Shown here piece by piece: positions 11,637 to 23,483 of a DNA stretch of 64,000 nucleotides; positions within the stretch are counted from its first letter, which is position 1; each line of letters begins with the position of its first letter. Under the pieces are notes generated by a model. It saw nothing but the letters and a program-made list of their open reading frames with translations. It was not told the origin of the DNA and made no database searches. The stretch lies in NCBI GenBank assembly GCA_963969395.1, contig OZ017803.1:18848001-18912000 (forward strand), read 5' to 3'. Both the position numbers and the translations under genes were made by a program. The DNA comes from Pseudoscleropodium purum. Its lineage: Eukaryota > Streptophyta > Bryopsida > Hypnales > Brachytheciaceae.

Positions 11637-13100
11637 TTCGCAATATGCCACACTCGCAGGGTGACCAACTTCTGGATGGATGAAATTTACAACTTTCTTT
11701 TTTAATCCAAAAAAGACATTACGGGTTTGTTTGTCACCCCAGGGGAGCTCAAACCAAAATAAAATATAAAGTAATGTGATATAAAATATGTATACTATAA
11801 AACATGTGTTTTTAGAATTATTTTGAGGTCTTTATCAAAAGTGATTATATTCAAGCATCATAATTTCAAATTTTTATTTGGTAAGCCTTCAAATTTCTTG
11901 CCTCCCATCCTTAGACAACAACTGTGTTCAATAAATAGAAATTGATCAATCATAATTGGTATAGAGAATTAAAACAAAACATATCTAGATTCAGCATATC
12001 TATCTTTCATACATAGTAGGATTGATTTTTTTGAGAATATAGGGGGTGTCTCTTTTGAATAGATAGACATTCAAAAGAGACACCAAAATTACAACCCCAA
12101 AAATTTTAAAATCATTTTTATTTTATTATTCATCATCCCTTGTCCAAGAAATAAATAAAGTTTTATACATACATTTTTCATTCCTCCTAAATTTTGTGAT
12201 AACAATTAATGTTGGATATATGATCATATATGTTACTATCCATATCTCATGTCTGTAATCCATATATTGTATCCTTAATCCAAATGGTAGTGTCCATATG
12301 TTGTGTGTATAGACGCTATTCATATATATGTCCGTATTGACATATATCATATATTTTGAAGGAGAATAGTTTAAGAAGGGATTTAAGTGTGTTATTTTAA
12401 TATTTGAAGAGCAAGTAGGTTATCTCTTTATACAAGATGGTAGTGGTTTGGAGAATATCCAAAGGGTCTTAGAATACTTTTGTTTTGTATACTTTAGTCA
12501 CAAGTTAAACCTAGAATGTGTAGTTGTTGCAATGCTCTTTCACATCATGAATTCAAATTATGTAGAAAATCAAATTTGTAAAATAATTTATAAATAATTG
12601 CCTAATCAATTGAAAAGAATGTCACTTAGCAATTCATCAATGATATAATTTATATTTTTAGTCTATGAAAATTTTAATACCTATCAAATTACCCAAATTA
12701 AATGAATAAAGTACAAATATGGATGAAAAATGGCTTCTAGCCAAACATGGTCAAACAATAAATTTGAATGCCCAATGCCAAATTAAACAATTAGAAAAAA
12801 CTTTCTATATAGACTACTCTTTGTTCCTCAAAGATACAAATATAACAAAGGCCAAAATTTCCCTTAAGTTATTTATTAGGGCAACCGTAATTTAAAACGA
12901 AGTTTAGGAAATTAAAAAAATCTAAGCAATCTCAGTGACAAGTTGGACCATTTCTAAGCTTTCCCCAATGAAAATTCCAATATTTTTATTTTTTCCATTG
13001 GCTTGGCCCAAGTGTAAAAGTAGCCCTTTCTTCTTCTCGTTGACAGGTGTCCAAACGCTCATGTCCTCAGGGTTAGGGTTTGTAGCCCCCTTCTCGTTGC
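11637..13100. other. AT-rich spacer between NDUFS6 copy 1 and PAM16
   Basis: No protein-coding gene is seen apart from the PAM16 5' flank at its right edge. It holds one strong hairpin at 12045-12084 (listed separately) and ATATG-rich sequence at 12200-12350. Confidence 0.55.
12045..12084. repeat. Perfect 16-bp inverted repeat with 8-nt loop
   Basis: The left arm GGTGTCTCTTTTGAAT (12045-12060) and the right arm ATTCAAAAGAGACACC (12069-12084) are exact reverse complements around AGATAGAC. It lies alone in AT-rich spacer about 0.46 kb upstream of NDUFS6 copy 1 and 1.1 kb upstream of PAM16. No poly-T tract or gene end adjoins it. Confidence 0.85.
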
Positions 13101-13217
13101 AACATTCTTTTGCAATTGCGCGGGGTTTCATCTTTTCGATTGCTCGATCGGTTTGCAATTTGTGTAGAAGATTTCGTCTTACCCGTTTGCGGACAAATTT
13201 TTTGGCTGCGAGCGAAG

Positions 13218-13580
13218 ATGGCGACGAAGCTGATTGCGAATTTGATTGTGATGGGGTCGGGTGTGGTGCTGCGCGCCCTCTCGCAAGCGTATAGGCAAGC
13301 CATCGTGAACGCAAGCAAGACGGGCGTGGCGCAGGAGACGGTGCAGAACATGGCGCACAAGGTGAGCAAGACGATGACGGAGCACGAGGCGCGGCAGATT
13401 CTCGGCGTGGCCGAGACTGCCCCCTGGGAGGACGTGTTGAAGAAGTACGAGACGCTGTTTGAGAACAACACCAAGGCCGGCTCGTTTTATCTGCAATCGA
13501 AAGTGTTTCGAGCGAAGGAATGTCTGGAAGCGGCCAGGGAACGCAATAGTAGTAAAAGTGAGGAAGTCTCGGGGCAGTGA
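13218..13580 (+). CDS. PAM16: Mitochondrial import inner membrane translocase subunit PAM16/TIM16
   Basis: PAM16 pairs with the J-protein PAM18 on the matrix side of the TIM23 channel and restrains its stimulation of mtHsp70 during precursor import; the Arabidopsis orthologue is also known as MUSE5. The 120-residue protein starts MATKLIANLIVMGSGVVLRA, a hydrophobic N-terminal segment usual for the family. A J-like domain runs from about residue 52 to 107 and contains EARQILGV and then GSFYLQSKVFRAKECLEAA, the family's most conserved stretch. The HPD motif of true J proteins is absent, as expected. The ATG at 13218 is chosen because the upstream in-frame extension (from 13110) resembles 5' leader and lacks homology. 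The whole coding region is one uninterrupted exon. It lies between the two inverted NDUFS6 copies. Confidence 0.93.
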   Translation: MATKLIANLIVMGSGVVLRALSQAYRQAIVNASKTGVAQETVQNMAHKVSKTMTEHEARQILGVAETAPWEDVLKKYETLFENNTKAGSFYLQSKVFRAKECLEAARERNSSKSEEVSGQ

Positions 13581-15491
13581 GGTCCGTACTGCAATTGGCC
13601 CTTAGTAGGAACTTAGACGAAGAATCCGAAGGCGGCGGCGTGTGCAAAGAGCACACCAGCAGCGGCTCCGACGTCAACAGAAGCGAGTTTACTATATAGA
13701 GCTCGGAGATATAAACAAGACAAGCGCGGGAGGGACATAGCTCTGTCTGTTTGATTGGGACTCTTGTTTCTAGGGTTCTTGGACGTAAAACGGTGGCTTG
13801 GCCGGAAGCCTTCCATGGGACTACACGAGAATATTTCTTTTGTTGGCGTCAGGCTTCTAGGTGAGTCTTCAATCTGCCCTAGCCATCTTGCCGGTTATAT
13901 TATTTCCGTCACTTTCCGCATGTTATCATGTGAAATTTTATTTTAGGGTGATGCATGGAGATTTAGAGAGATCGCTTCAGGACAAGAGCTCAATCTGTTG
14001 CAATGAATTTTTTGGTGATGAATTTTTTTATCACTGAAAATTTCTTGTGAAATTTCAAACTGGGAGGGGGAGTTTCTCTACCTAAATTCGATGCATGCTG
14101 CATGATCATCGCGTGTGAAGGTCAACAGCATGGTTTCATAACCTTGGGATGTATCTTCAGCAGTTAAATAATTAGTATCAATCATCAGTCGGTCTCCAGA
14201 GTTCAGCTATGTTCAGCTGAATCAAATGGTTTTCAGTCCAACATTTTATTTTCTCTCGTTTTGAGCTCATAAATTGGGCTCAGTTGTTCAACTGTCTTTT
14301 TAGAGTGGCCATTTGTAGTCTCTGATAGTATTAAGTCAAGGCATGTTGCATCTTTATGGACCAGACCCTTAATTCACGATGGTCTTGCTTTTTGTTATGA
14401 TTATTGTTACATATACACATGGAATATCCCATGAGAATTATATGTGTGGTTTCTGCAATCCTCCTGATTGGAAGATACAAGTCTGTGACAGGCAGTCACT
14501 GGAAGTGTAACTATATCTTGCTGGTATGAATGACAAGTTGATCACACTGATGCGTGTCTTGTGGTCTGCAGATTGAGAAGCTTTAATCATTTTCGAGCGG
14601 TTCGGAGCTGAGCAGAATAGACCCGGCAGATCTAATTAAAGTAGTTAAGATATCGATTGTTTTAACTACGAGAGTTTGTTTTCATTCTTGAAATTTTCAA
14701 CTGTGTATTTCTGAAGTCTCTAGTTTAATGCCTGCATCTGTAATCACTATTGTTTAGTATACTCCAAGAGCATCCAAGTAAGATTTGGTTCATGCACATG
14801 GACTGAGTGACAATTGTTTTGCAAAGAATTGATTTGCACTTCTCATTGCTTGCAGAATGTGAAATTGAGAATTCTCATTTCTCGCCCTCTAAAGCATAAA
14901 ATTGTAAATCAGCTTTATTGAAAGTTCTTTGCGCTTGCAAAAGGAAAGTCGAGAGTTGTCAAAACATTCTGAGTAATCTTAGAGGGCAGGCATTATTCTA
15001 CCATTCATCAAATATTTTCTAATCTCTTACATCATACGCATTTACTTATTAATACATTCTAATCAACATCTGGACCGTACCTACAGCAGGTTCAACGTTT
15101 CAGTCTATTGAATCATATTTTAATTTTGTGCCACATCGCTCTTTCCTCTATCTAGCATGAGCAAATTCGCGACATTGGCAGTTTCCAAGGGGAGCTCCCT
15201 GAAACTTACATCTATGATATGCAGTCCGGGTCTGAGCTTTGAGCAGTTGATGCAATTCACAATTTATTTGGTGCTCTGAAATGAGCATTTGGATGTCAGA
15301 ACAGAACGAAATTGACATTTTGTGACACTTTCATGTTACATTCTTTGCACCGCCAAAATCGCATCTGATATAATTCTAGCATCTCTGATCATGGAATTTT
15401 TTGGAATGAACAGACCGCAGTACAGTACAGTGGCTGGAAATAAGTTTTCGTAGAGCCTGTTTGTGCAATTCAAAGAAGTATGCATTAGGAA
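13581..15491. other. 3' flank of PAM16 and spacer
   Basis: The first few hundred bases are GC-richer than the spacer and probably include the PAM16 3' UTR. A donor-like CTAG|GTGAGT at about 13860 and an acceptor-like CTGCAG at about 14571 could bound a non-coding 3' intron. A minus-strand ATG frame of 42 codons ending at 13613 encodes a hydrophobic alanine-rich tail (VDVGAAAGVLFAHAAAFGFF), but nothing identifies it as a gene. Otherwise no feature is seen. Confidence 0.4.
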
Positions 15492-15773
15492 TAATAGTAA
15501 GGTAGTCTGCTTTTAAAGCGACCTTTTAAAACAATTTTCAGTAATTTTCAATAAAGTAGAAAAATGGAATTGAAATCTAACTCAAGTTGTTTCATATTTT
15601 TGGACTTTCGTGGAATTAGTTATAAATTTATGAAGTTGAAATGTAGTAGTCACTAAAAGCAACACCCTTTTGAAATGTACAGTTTTGGTACATTGAAGAA
15701 AGCAAAAATTATCTCTTTGTTAGAGTTTGCTTTTAGAGCATGGGTGCTTTTAGAACACTCTACCTTATTATTA
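15492..15773. mobile_element. Miniature inverted-repeat element (282 bp), TAATARTAAGGTAG termini
   Basis: The left end TAATAGTAAGGTAG, followed by a GCTTTTAAAG block, is mirrored at the right end, which on the opposite strand reads TAATAATAAGGTAG followed by CTAAAAG. The inverted repeat is about 28 bp with mismatches. The interior is non-coding. A diverged relative lies at about 56524-56840, sharing TTTCATATTTTT, TGAAGTTGAAATG and TATTGAAGAAAG blocks in the same order. Confidence 0.7.
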
Positions 15774-18662
15774 TATTCTTACACATTCTCAATCAAATAT
15801 GCCAAATTTCAATTTTAAAAAATCAAAACTCCATTTTTGGTAAATTTTTTAAGTCAACTTTTGTGGTTTTATAAATGGTTTATTGAAAACAATTGATGGC
15901 AAATTTTCAAATTTTAATTGTAGAGATATGTAGGAAACATCTATGTGCATATCTCTCCTTGATTCTTTTTCAAAAAGATTCAAATTCACACTAAAGACAA
16001 TTCAAAGTTGGAGTGTCACATTTCAAAATTTTGTAAAATAGATATCTATTTATTATAATTAAATGTAAACAATGAATTTGAATATATTGCTTCGATATTG
16101 CAATAGCTTTGTACAAATACATGCTACTAAATGATAGATATGGATTTGTGAGTGTCTTGGTTTAAATAATTCTTACTTGTATTTTGTCGTTGAAAGAACT
16201 CTCTCAAACATTCAATACCATCTAATTGCAATTTTTCTTGCTCCTATAATTTGGCTTGAATGGCATTTAAAACCATTTATTAGATATCAATTACACATGC
16301 ACTTTTGACCAGTATATATACATATAAATGTCAACAAATGCCATGACTAGTCAAAGCACCTAGACAATGAGTCAAAGAATCATTCTCTACAAATTTGAAA
16401 CATAGCAGTGAGAATCTATGTATGTAACTTGTAAAATCTCTTCCATCTCAACATTCAACTAGCTTTAAATAGTTGCTCCACAACCATCGATTGGCATAGT
16501 TTTCTTCAAATTGTTGACTATAATGTTTCCACCACAACTCATCTATAATGTAGCTCAAATTTCTTCCCTACAATTTACCAACGAAGAAGACATGACTTAA
16601 TTGAAGAACTACATAGCTAAAGGGTCATTCTTACTTGGCTTTAGGATAGTTGAAAGAGTAGTTTTACCTAGCACTATCGTTGTAGATGTTCACACCAACC
16701 ACTAGTATTAGTGCTTGAATCTATAGAGAGTCCTTATTGGCAAAAGACTAAGAGCAATGTTAGCTGAAAAGATCTCCTAACAATTCCTACTATTTGGACT
16801 TTTAACAACACTATTATATAATATCACAATCAAAGGAAAATGAACATCTACAAAAATTTGGGGATGGTAGTTCTAGTGTTTTGTAATTGTTGTTGCTAAG
16901 GCTAGTACAAAAAATGGTATTAAAACTCTTGGCTTAATTTTAGGAGCTTGCAAGAACATTGTACGACCCTAATATTCACAAACATACAATTTGAAGCTCA
17001 CAATGTCTAAGGCACCTTAGAAAATAATTCTTGCAACTACCTTGAGTTTGCATCATGATATCTATCAAGTTCCATTAACTTTTGTAACTTTTCAGCACAT
17101 CAATTAGTTCTTGGTCAAGGTAGTTTGTATTACTTTGTAACATTTTGCCTTGTTTTTAGAAGAAAGACTAGTTGTCCAATTAGCAAGTTTTAAGTATTGA
17201 TGAATTAACAAAGATATAAAGCTCAATGTTTCTAAAATTTGTGAATACGTGCTCTAGTTACAACCTTTCTTTAAATTTAGCTATGTGACGTACTAAAACC
17301 AAGAACATGGTTAGAATAGATGAACTATATTTCTATGAGAATTTATGAATTCAAGTTGGAACTTTGTTCTACCAAAGCAAGCTCTTTTATTTTTGGAACA
17401 TGTACATAGAAAATTCAAAAAATGAACTACAATTCTCTCTATTGATCAGTATTTGTGAAATCCCTATTCTTCTTAATTAAAAATGTTGAACCCTAAAAGA
17501 AAGGAACACAATCCATGCACTCAACTCAAAAATTTGCATTTAAATGCAAATGACAATAGCAATAATAGCATGTACTTCATATCAATGTCCACTATAGCAA
17601 TGAAAATCACTCATACTATGAATTTGAAGATATAAAACCCTAATATTCAAAAAAATCAAATATAAAACCTTTGGAAATGAAGTAATTTCAAACACATGAT
17701 GGCAAAGTCCTTGTTCTTAAACCTCCATAACCACCAAAAGTGAAAGCGCAAGTGCACAAACATGGACAACAACCAAAGTCCCTAATCCCTTCTACTTCCG
17801 CTTTGAAGCATCAAATTTTAAGCTAATTTCATGAATACAAATATTTGAAGAGGAGATAAAAAGGGACAAAGATGATGATTGAAAGAGAAGTATTCGTAAA
17901 ATAAGTTGCTAGTGTGAACTCCTAGTACACTCAAATTGTCTTATCTACCTACATGGCACTTTTCATACCATTCAAAATGTATAGACTATAATATGTGTGA
18001 ACCCATTGTCATTATCTATTTCCACATTATACGCAAATTACAAGAGCATTGTCCATAGTATAAAACAACCTTGTCCCTAAAACACACAAGTTTTTTAAAT
18101 TTTAACACCATTGCTCCATACAACTAGGTAAGAGTGGACCTTTACTCTATAGAAATTGCATGCAATGCATGAAGTACATGGTTGATGTCCTATTCAAATC
18201 CATACAAATGTTCTAAAAATTTTAAGGTAAAAATTACTTTTATTTTTTTATACTTCTAATCATTATTATGATAACCAAGATAGAACCAATTTGATTCAAC
18301 CTTACAACCACAAAGATTGACTATAAATGATTGCAAATTAAAAACATATGCATGCATATATTAATCTTGTTCTACATCTCAATGTGCTCCAAGTGCTCCA
18401 TTGTGCAAATGTAGCAATAGTCTCTTTAGCAAGGGCTTGTTAGTCACCCACATGAGACAATTGGTTGATGGCTCTTTACTCACTCACTTGCCCCAACACA
18501 TCTAATGATGCCATTTTTTTTTAATTATGTTTGTGCAATTTAATACAACCGTAATTTTTCTATACATTTGTAGCTCATATAATAGTATAACATAAGGGAC
18601 AATTGTAAATAAGCTCTATTGCTTTACAAGAGTTGCAATCAAAGATCAAAAAATGCTCCTGT
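15774..18662. other. AT-rich spacer with a dispersed repeat
   Basis: No gene is seen. The segment 15785-16010 resembles 63310-63530: both contain TCAATCAAA, then AACTCCATTTT or AATCTCCATTTT, then ATATGTAGGAAAC and ATCTCTCCTT in the same order. The rest is AT-rich sequence without recognisable domains. Confidence 0.5.
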
Positions 18663-18856
18663 CATTATAAGAACCTTTTGTTTTAGGTGATGAATTTTAG
18701 GTGACATTCAATGTAACAACCCATGTTTTTATATCAACAATAATGCCCATTGTAACACTAAAATGTTATAGTGGACGTTATTGTTGACATATAAACATTG
18801 ATTCTTATATGAAATATCATCTGAAATCTCACTTAAAACACAGGTTTCTTATAGTG
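18663..18856. mobile_element. CACTA-type miniature element, copy 1 (194 bp)
   Basis: The left end CATTATAAGAACC and the right end (opposite strand) CACTATAAGAAACC are followed by matching TTTTAGGTGA and TTTTAAGTGA blocks, a terminal inverted repeat of about 30 bp. The terminus matches the CACTA superfamily consensus. The middle contains ATCAACAATAA and TATTGTTGA, which can themselves pair. Two more copies of almost the same length follow within 0.85 kb. Confidence 0.7.
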
Positions 18857-19198
18857 CATGCACATTAGACTTATTTGGAGAAACATGATCTAGAGGCAAA
18901 AAAATGATAGACCAACTATTTCTAATAATTTTTGATGAAGATTGGAGTCAAGTGTTTGTTGGAGAAGAGAAGGGTTTCATTAAGGATGTAAAGAGTCTTT
19001 TAAAGTGAGGCTCATTGGTGTCTAAGAAGCAGATTCATGACATGGATGTTGTGGATGTGGTAGAAAGCATCATGGCCATTGATGTCAAGGTGGACCAAGG
19101 TGTATGGCTATGGGTGTTCAAATATTTGTTTCCAATAACTTTTACAAATGTTGTAGCTAATTTTGGACAGCCATAATAGGTTGTACGTAATTTTTTGT

Positions 19199-19391
19199 CA
19201 CTAGAAGAAATCCATGTTTTAAGAGACAAACTTTAAGTGACATAAAATGTACAATTTTGTTTTTATGTCAACAATAACATCTACCATAGCCTCTTGACAT
19301 TATGGTGAACTTTATCATTGACATAAAACATAGGTTGTTACATTCAATGACACTGAAAATCCATCATCTAAAATACAAATTTCTTATAGTA
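19199..19391. mobile_element. CACTA-type miniature element, copy 2 (193 bp)
   Basis: The left end is CACTAGAAGAAATCC and the right end, on the opposite strand, is TACTATAAGAAATTTG. The interior shares TTATGTCAACAATAA and GTTACATTCAATG with copy 1, in the same order. Confidence 0.7.
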
Positions 19392-19489
19392 TGAAGGTGG
19401 AAGATTCAAAGTTGTCTAAGGATGCTTATCCAAGTTAGGTTTTGATAGGCATTAGGAATTGCATGAGATATTTCAACTGTTTCAACTTA

Positions 19490-19684
19490 CACTACAATAT
19501 AGTCAATACTAATAAATACAATTGCACATCCTTTATCACCTACTTTTGAGTGTTGATGTTCTATCTTATAACTCAATTGTCAAGACACAGACGTTATGGT
19601 GGATATTATTGTTGACATAAAAACATGAATTGTTACATTGAATGTCACCTAAAATCCGTCACCTAAAACAAGGTTCTTATAGTA
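19490..19684. mobile_element. CACTA-type miniature element, copy 3 (195 bp)
   Basis: The right half is well conserved: TTATTGTTGACAT, TTACATTGAATGTCACC, and an end that on the opposite strand reads TACTATAAGAACC. The left half begins CACTACAATATAG and has diverged, but the overall length equals that of the other two copies. Confidence 0.6.
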
Positions 19685-22234
19685 TGTACTTCTCCAATTA
19701 ATGACTAAGAAAAACAACTACACTAATGTCTCCCCAAAAGCAATCTATATTGGGAACAAGATCCAAAATACAAACCGATGCTATCACAAATTAATTTTAA
19801 TAAAAGTCAAAGCCATTAAAGGATTTTTCAAGCCAAAAGAAGACTACAAGTTCCTAGATTATTAAAAACTTAGGAATGTCTTGGAAACACTAGTATATTA
19901 GTAATCTAACATGGTCAAGACTTTGCCATGTCAAATAATATTAATTAATTATTATTTTTAATTATTTTTTCAATACTTCAATATTTTTATTTTTTAATAT
20001 TTTAAAATTATTTTATATTCTAGCCAATAGTATGCTTGTTCATAGATTTGAAATGATCTTGAAATAGTCTTCAGGAGGCCTGAAAAAACATCTATTGGTA
20101 GAAGTGATGCATCATCATTACTCGGTTTTTGTTTTTATTATTTAGAAAATTCTTTCATTCGTGCAAGTTTTTAGGTAGTCATCTTTCTATCTAGTTGTAA
20201 TCTATACCTATGGATTATTTTCTTCTCTTCTCATATTGAGTCCATGCATAGGTGGCTTGCTTAACCCAAAATCTTGATTTTTTTCTCTTCAAATAAGTTT
20301 GTATTCCCCTAATTGATGAGTCATATCTATACTTGTGCATAGGAAAATCCAAAATAAAAATAAATTGGACAAATGTCCATTTTGTCTATGAAAATAGAAC
20401 AAATGTCTTTTTTTGTCCAAAATCCATTCCCAAAGTATCTTACTCTATCTCATATCACTAGACATTGACTATGGAATTCTTCAAAAATTTTATAAATGAA
20501 TATACTATGGAACGTCTAGATTGGGGTCCAGAAGCTTAATTTCATCTTTTCATGCCTCTTCCTAATTTGAATAATAATGAATATTGGATATAACAATAAA
20601 TATTTGATATATATGTATCCTCTAGTATGTACTTAATTGTCTAAGCTTACCAACAATTGAGGCACTAAAAAAACTATGAGTTGATCAAACTTTTAATTTT
20701 TGTTTGAATTTTTGTATATTTTTCTTATTTCTTTGTGTGTTTTCTAACTCAATTATGTCAATTTTGTGAAAATTGTAATGAAAAATATTTAGTTTTTTTT
20801 TAAATTTAAAATATAATTCTATTGAATAAAAAGTTATTAGACAAACAACATCTAAAATTACTTTGATTGTCATAACGTCAATTCTTTTAAATTAGCAATA
20901 TTCCATACACCATTTTAACATTATATTATCATGTTGCATCCATAGAAATTGCAAAAGTACGTTGCTAAATTAAAATTTCCAACTCACTTTCCTCCTTATT
21001 CTTTAAGTCATTTCATTTCCATCCTTGATTAAGGTTTTACTATGTTATTTTAATGGAATTGCATTTATTTAACTAAATACATATTTTATAGTTAATATGG
21101 CTTTTGAAGCATTTATTTCTTAGGATTAAATCTCTTCACTTTACATCATAACTAACAAAAACCAAAATGTGGCTTATGAATGGCTAAACTATTCTAATAT
21201 TTGTAATACAAATGGATGAATTTCACCCGGATTTTTGTGAAGCTCTATGAGTGGTTTCAAGTTAATTTCAACAAAAAAAATTAATTTCAAGTGATCATAT
21301 TAGAAGGTTGTTCCAAAAGGTAAAATGATGTATCTTGTAGTGTATATTAGCATTCTAACTTGAACTTTTTGCTTCTAAAATCTTAAGGAATTAAAAAATT
21401 TGGTTTATGCTATATTTTTTATACTAGAAATTATATGCACATGTGGTAAAAAATATAGATTTTAAAAATATATTTTGGATTTGATATGAACTTTTTCTTC
21501 TTTTTCTTCAAAAATTTATGCTAAATTTTACTTTTGTATCAAAATTGTTAAGAATATAGTGTCATCTTGATGGCTAGTATTCTTGAGGGAATACAAGAGA
21601 GTGTCATCTATCATATAGTATGAATAGACATGTAAAAGGATTTCTTCAAAAATTCTATATAATTCTTTTTAGGAGGAAAAATATTTTTAAATGTTAAATT
21701 CAAATTTCTAAAATTATTACATTGAAAAAATTCAATTAGCCTTCTTCATTTTATTTTCATTCTTATTTGTTGTAGGATTTTTCCTCGATATATTGCATCC
21801 AATTATATTCTAAAGTGCCCCACTGTTCAATCATGTTTGGGACGATGAACAAAGTTTTTGAAGGTGATGTTTTGTCCAAATAACTTCTCATTCATATACA
21901 ACAACGTTTCCAAAACCTTCAAAAAGCAATATTTTTTTGATGAAATTAAGATAATTAATTCAATTGTCAAAAAATTTACTAAAAAAAGACTTTAGAATTA
22001 TAAGATTGTAGACCATACTTCACTTAGTTTTGAATCCTAAATAATATTCTTTCTAGCCTTTCTAGCTATTCTACAAATTGTGAAAAATTACTTTACTAAC
22101 AATGATATATTTTGGAATAGACATCCCTATGAGAAGTAAATTGGGGCCATGGAAAGGTTGTCTCCCTATGTATTTCAATCTTTATGTACTCTATGGATGT
22201 TCTCTATGTTATTTTTGCCATAATCCTCAAATTC
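19685..22234. other. AT-rich spacer, no gene seen
   Basis: Long homopolymeric A and T runs and no reading frame above about 62 codons. Nothing resembling a gene, RNA or structured repeat was recognised. Confidence 0.55.
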
Positions 22235-23156
22235 TTAAGCCCTAAAGGATTGGCATGCATTTTTTTTGGCTATATAGCAATTTTGGGCAAGTACATGTGA
22301 CTAGAGATTTCTATATTTTTGGCCCAAATTTTAAAATAATGTAGGGACAAAGAATATCTTTCATATGCACTAAATCCTATGGTATTTGAAAATATGAGTC
22401 AAAATTATAGCCTAATATGTTGCTTTTTTTCATAAATGGGCAGTCCAAGTAGATTAGATAAAATCACTTTTTTCATAAACAAAAATTTGAAATTATTTTT
22501 TTAGAGTCAATTATACATGGAAAACCTGAATCATTTCATTTTGATCAATGAGTCAAAAGTTATGAGGATTTTTAGTTTGTGGGCAATTATGGATTCTCAA
22601 CTTCGAAATAAACTTTGAAGTCCTTTATTTTACTCAATTTTCAATATTTTTGGAAAAAACATAAAATCATAGTATGTACCTTATTTATTACAATATTGCA
22701 ACCATTGGGATTGGCGTTTTTCAATTCCATAAATAAATTCTTAACAATTTAGTAAATTTGAATCATTTTCTACTACTATCTATTTAATATTTTTTCTTAT
22801 ATGTTGTACAATTCCAAATGATTTGAAAATTTTCAAGTATGTGTCCAACTTGTTTAGGAAAAATAATAAAAAAAATACCACCATTTTGGACATTTTTTCA
22901 TAGAAAAGTGAGGTTGTGAAGTGTAGTTGCCATGTTTTTTGTAGAAACAAAAAAAAGATTTTAGGGAATTTGAATGCTTCTATCTTGCAATCCACATGGT
23001 GTAAATTTGTGAAATTTTTACCACATGTTTTCAAATCAGCATATTACAATATCTTATGATTACATATGTCAGAAAAAGTTTTTTTTCAAAAATTTGGTAC
23101 TTGTACTAAAAATGACATTTTAAATGAAAACATAATCATGGAACTTTAGGGGTTAA
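22235..23156 (-). mobile_element. TTAA/CCCCTAAA element, copy D (922 bp)
   Basis: Bounded by TTAAGCCCTAAAGGATTGG on the left and GGAACTTTAGGGGTTAA on the right. Its left terminal region (TGCATTTTTTTTGGCTATA) marks it as the second subfamily, shared with copies F, N and I. Internal blocks include TATGAGGATTTTTAGTTTG and CACCATTTTGGACATTTTTTC. No coding capacity is seen. Confidence 0.75.
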
Positions 23157-23483
23157 TATTAGATTTTAGAAGGTTTGTGCGTTCTCAATTTTGACTTTAG
23201 GAGGCGTATTCAAGGCCATAAGAAACACATTTTTGAAGAAGGTTCCAACATATATTATGTGATGCATTTGGAAAAAAATTGCTTCCACAATCTCTATTCA
23301 AAGTTTCTGAGTCAATGTCATGCCCAGTGTTGGCCAACTCATCATGCCATGGGAACGTCATGAGAACAAACAGTCATTCAAGGCCTCACGTTCTCTCTAT
23401 TTTAACACATCCATCCAAAGGCCAAACTTCATCCATCCGAGGAGTCATCCAACAAGTCCTGTTGCGGAGTACTGCGTCTCTTG

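Noticed and set aside
12922..13677. 251-codon minus-strand open frame
   Set aside because: It lies antisense to the PAM16 coding region and reads as Ser, Arg and Pro runs; it is a composition shadow of the GC-rich exon.
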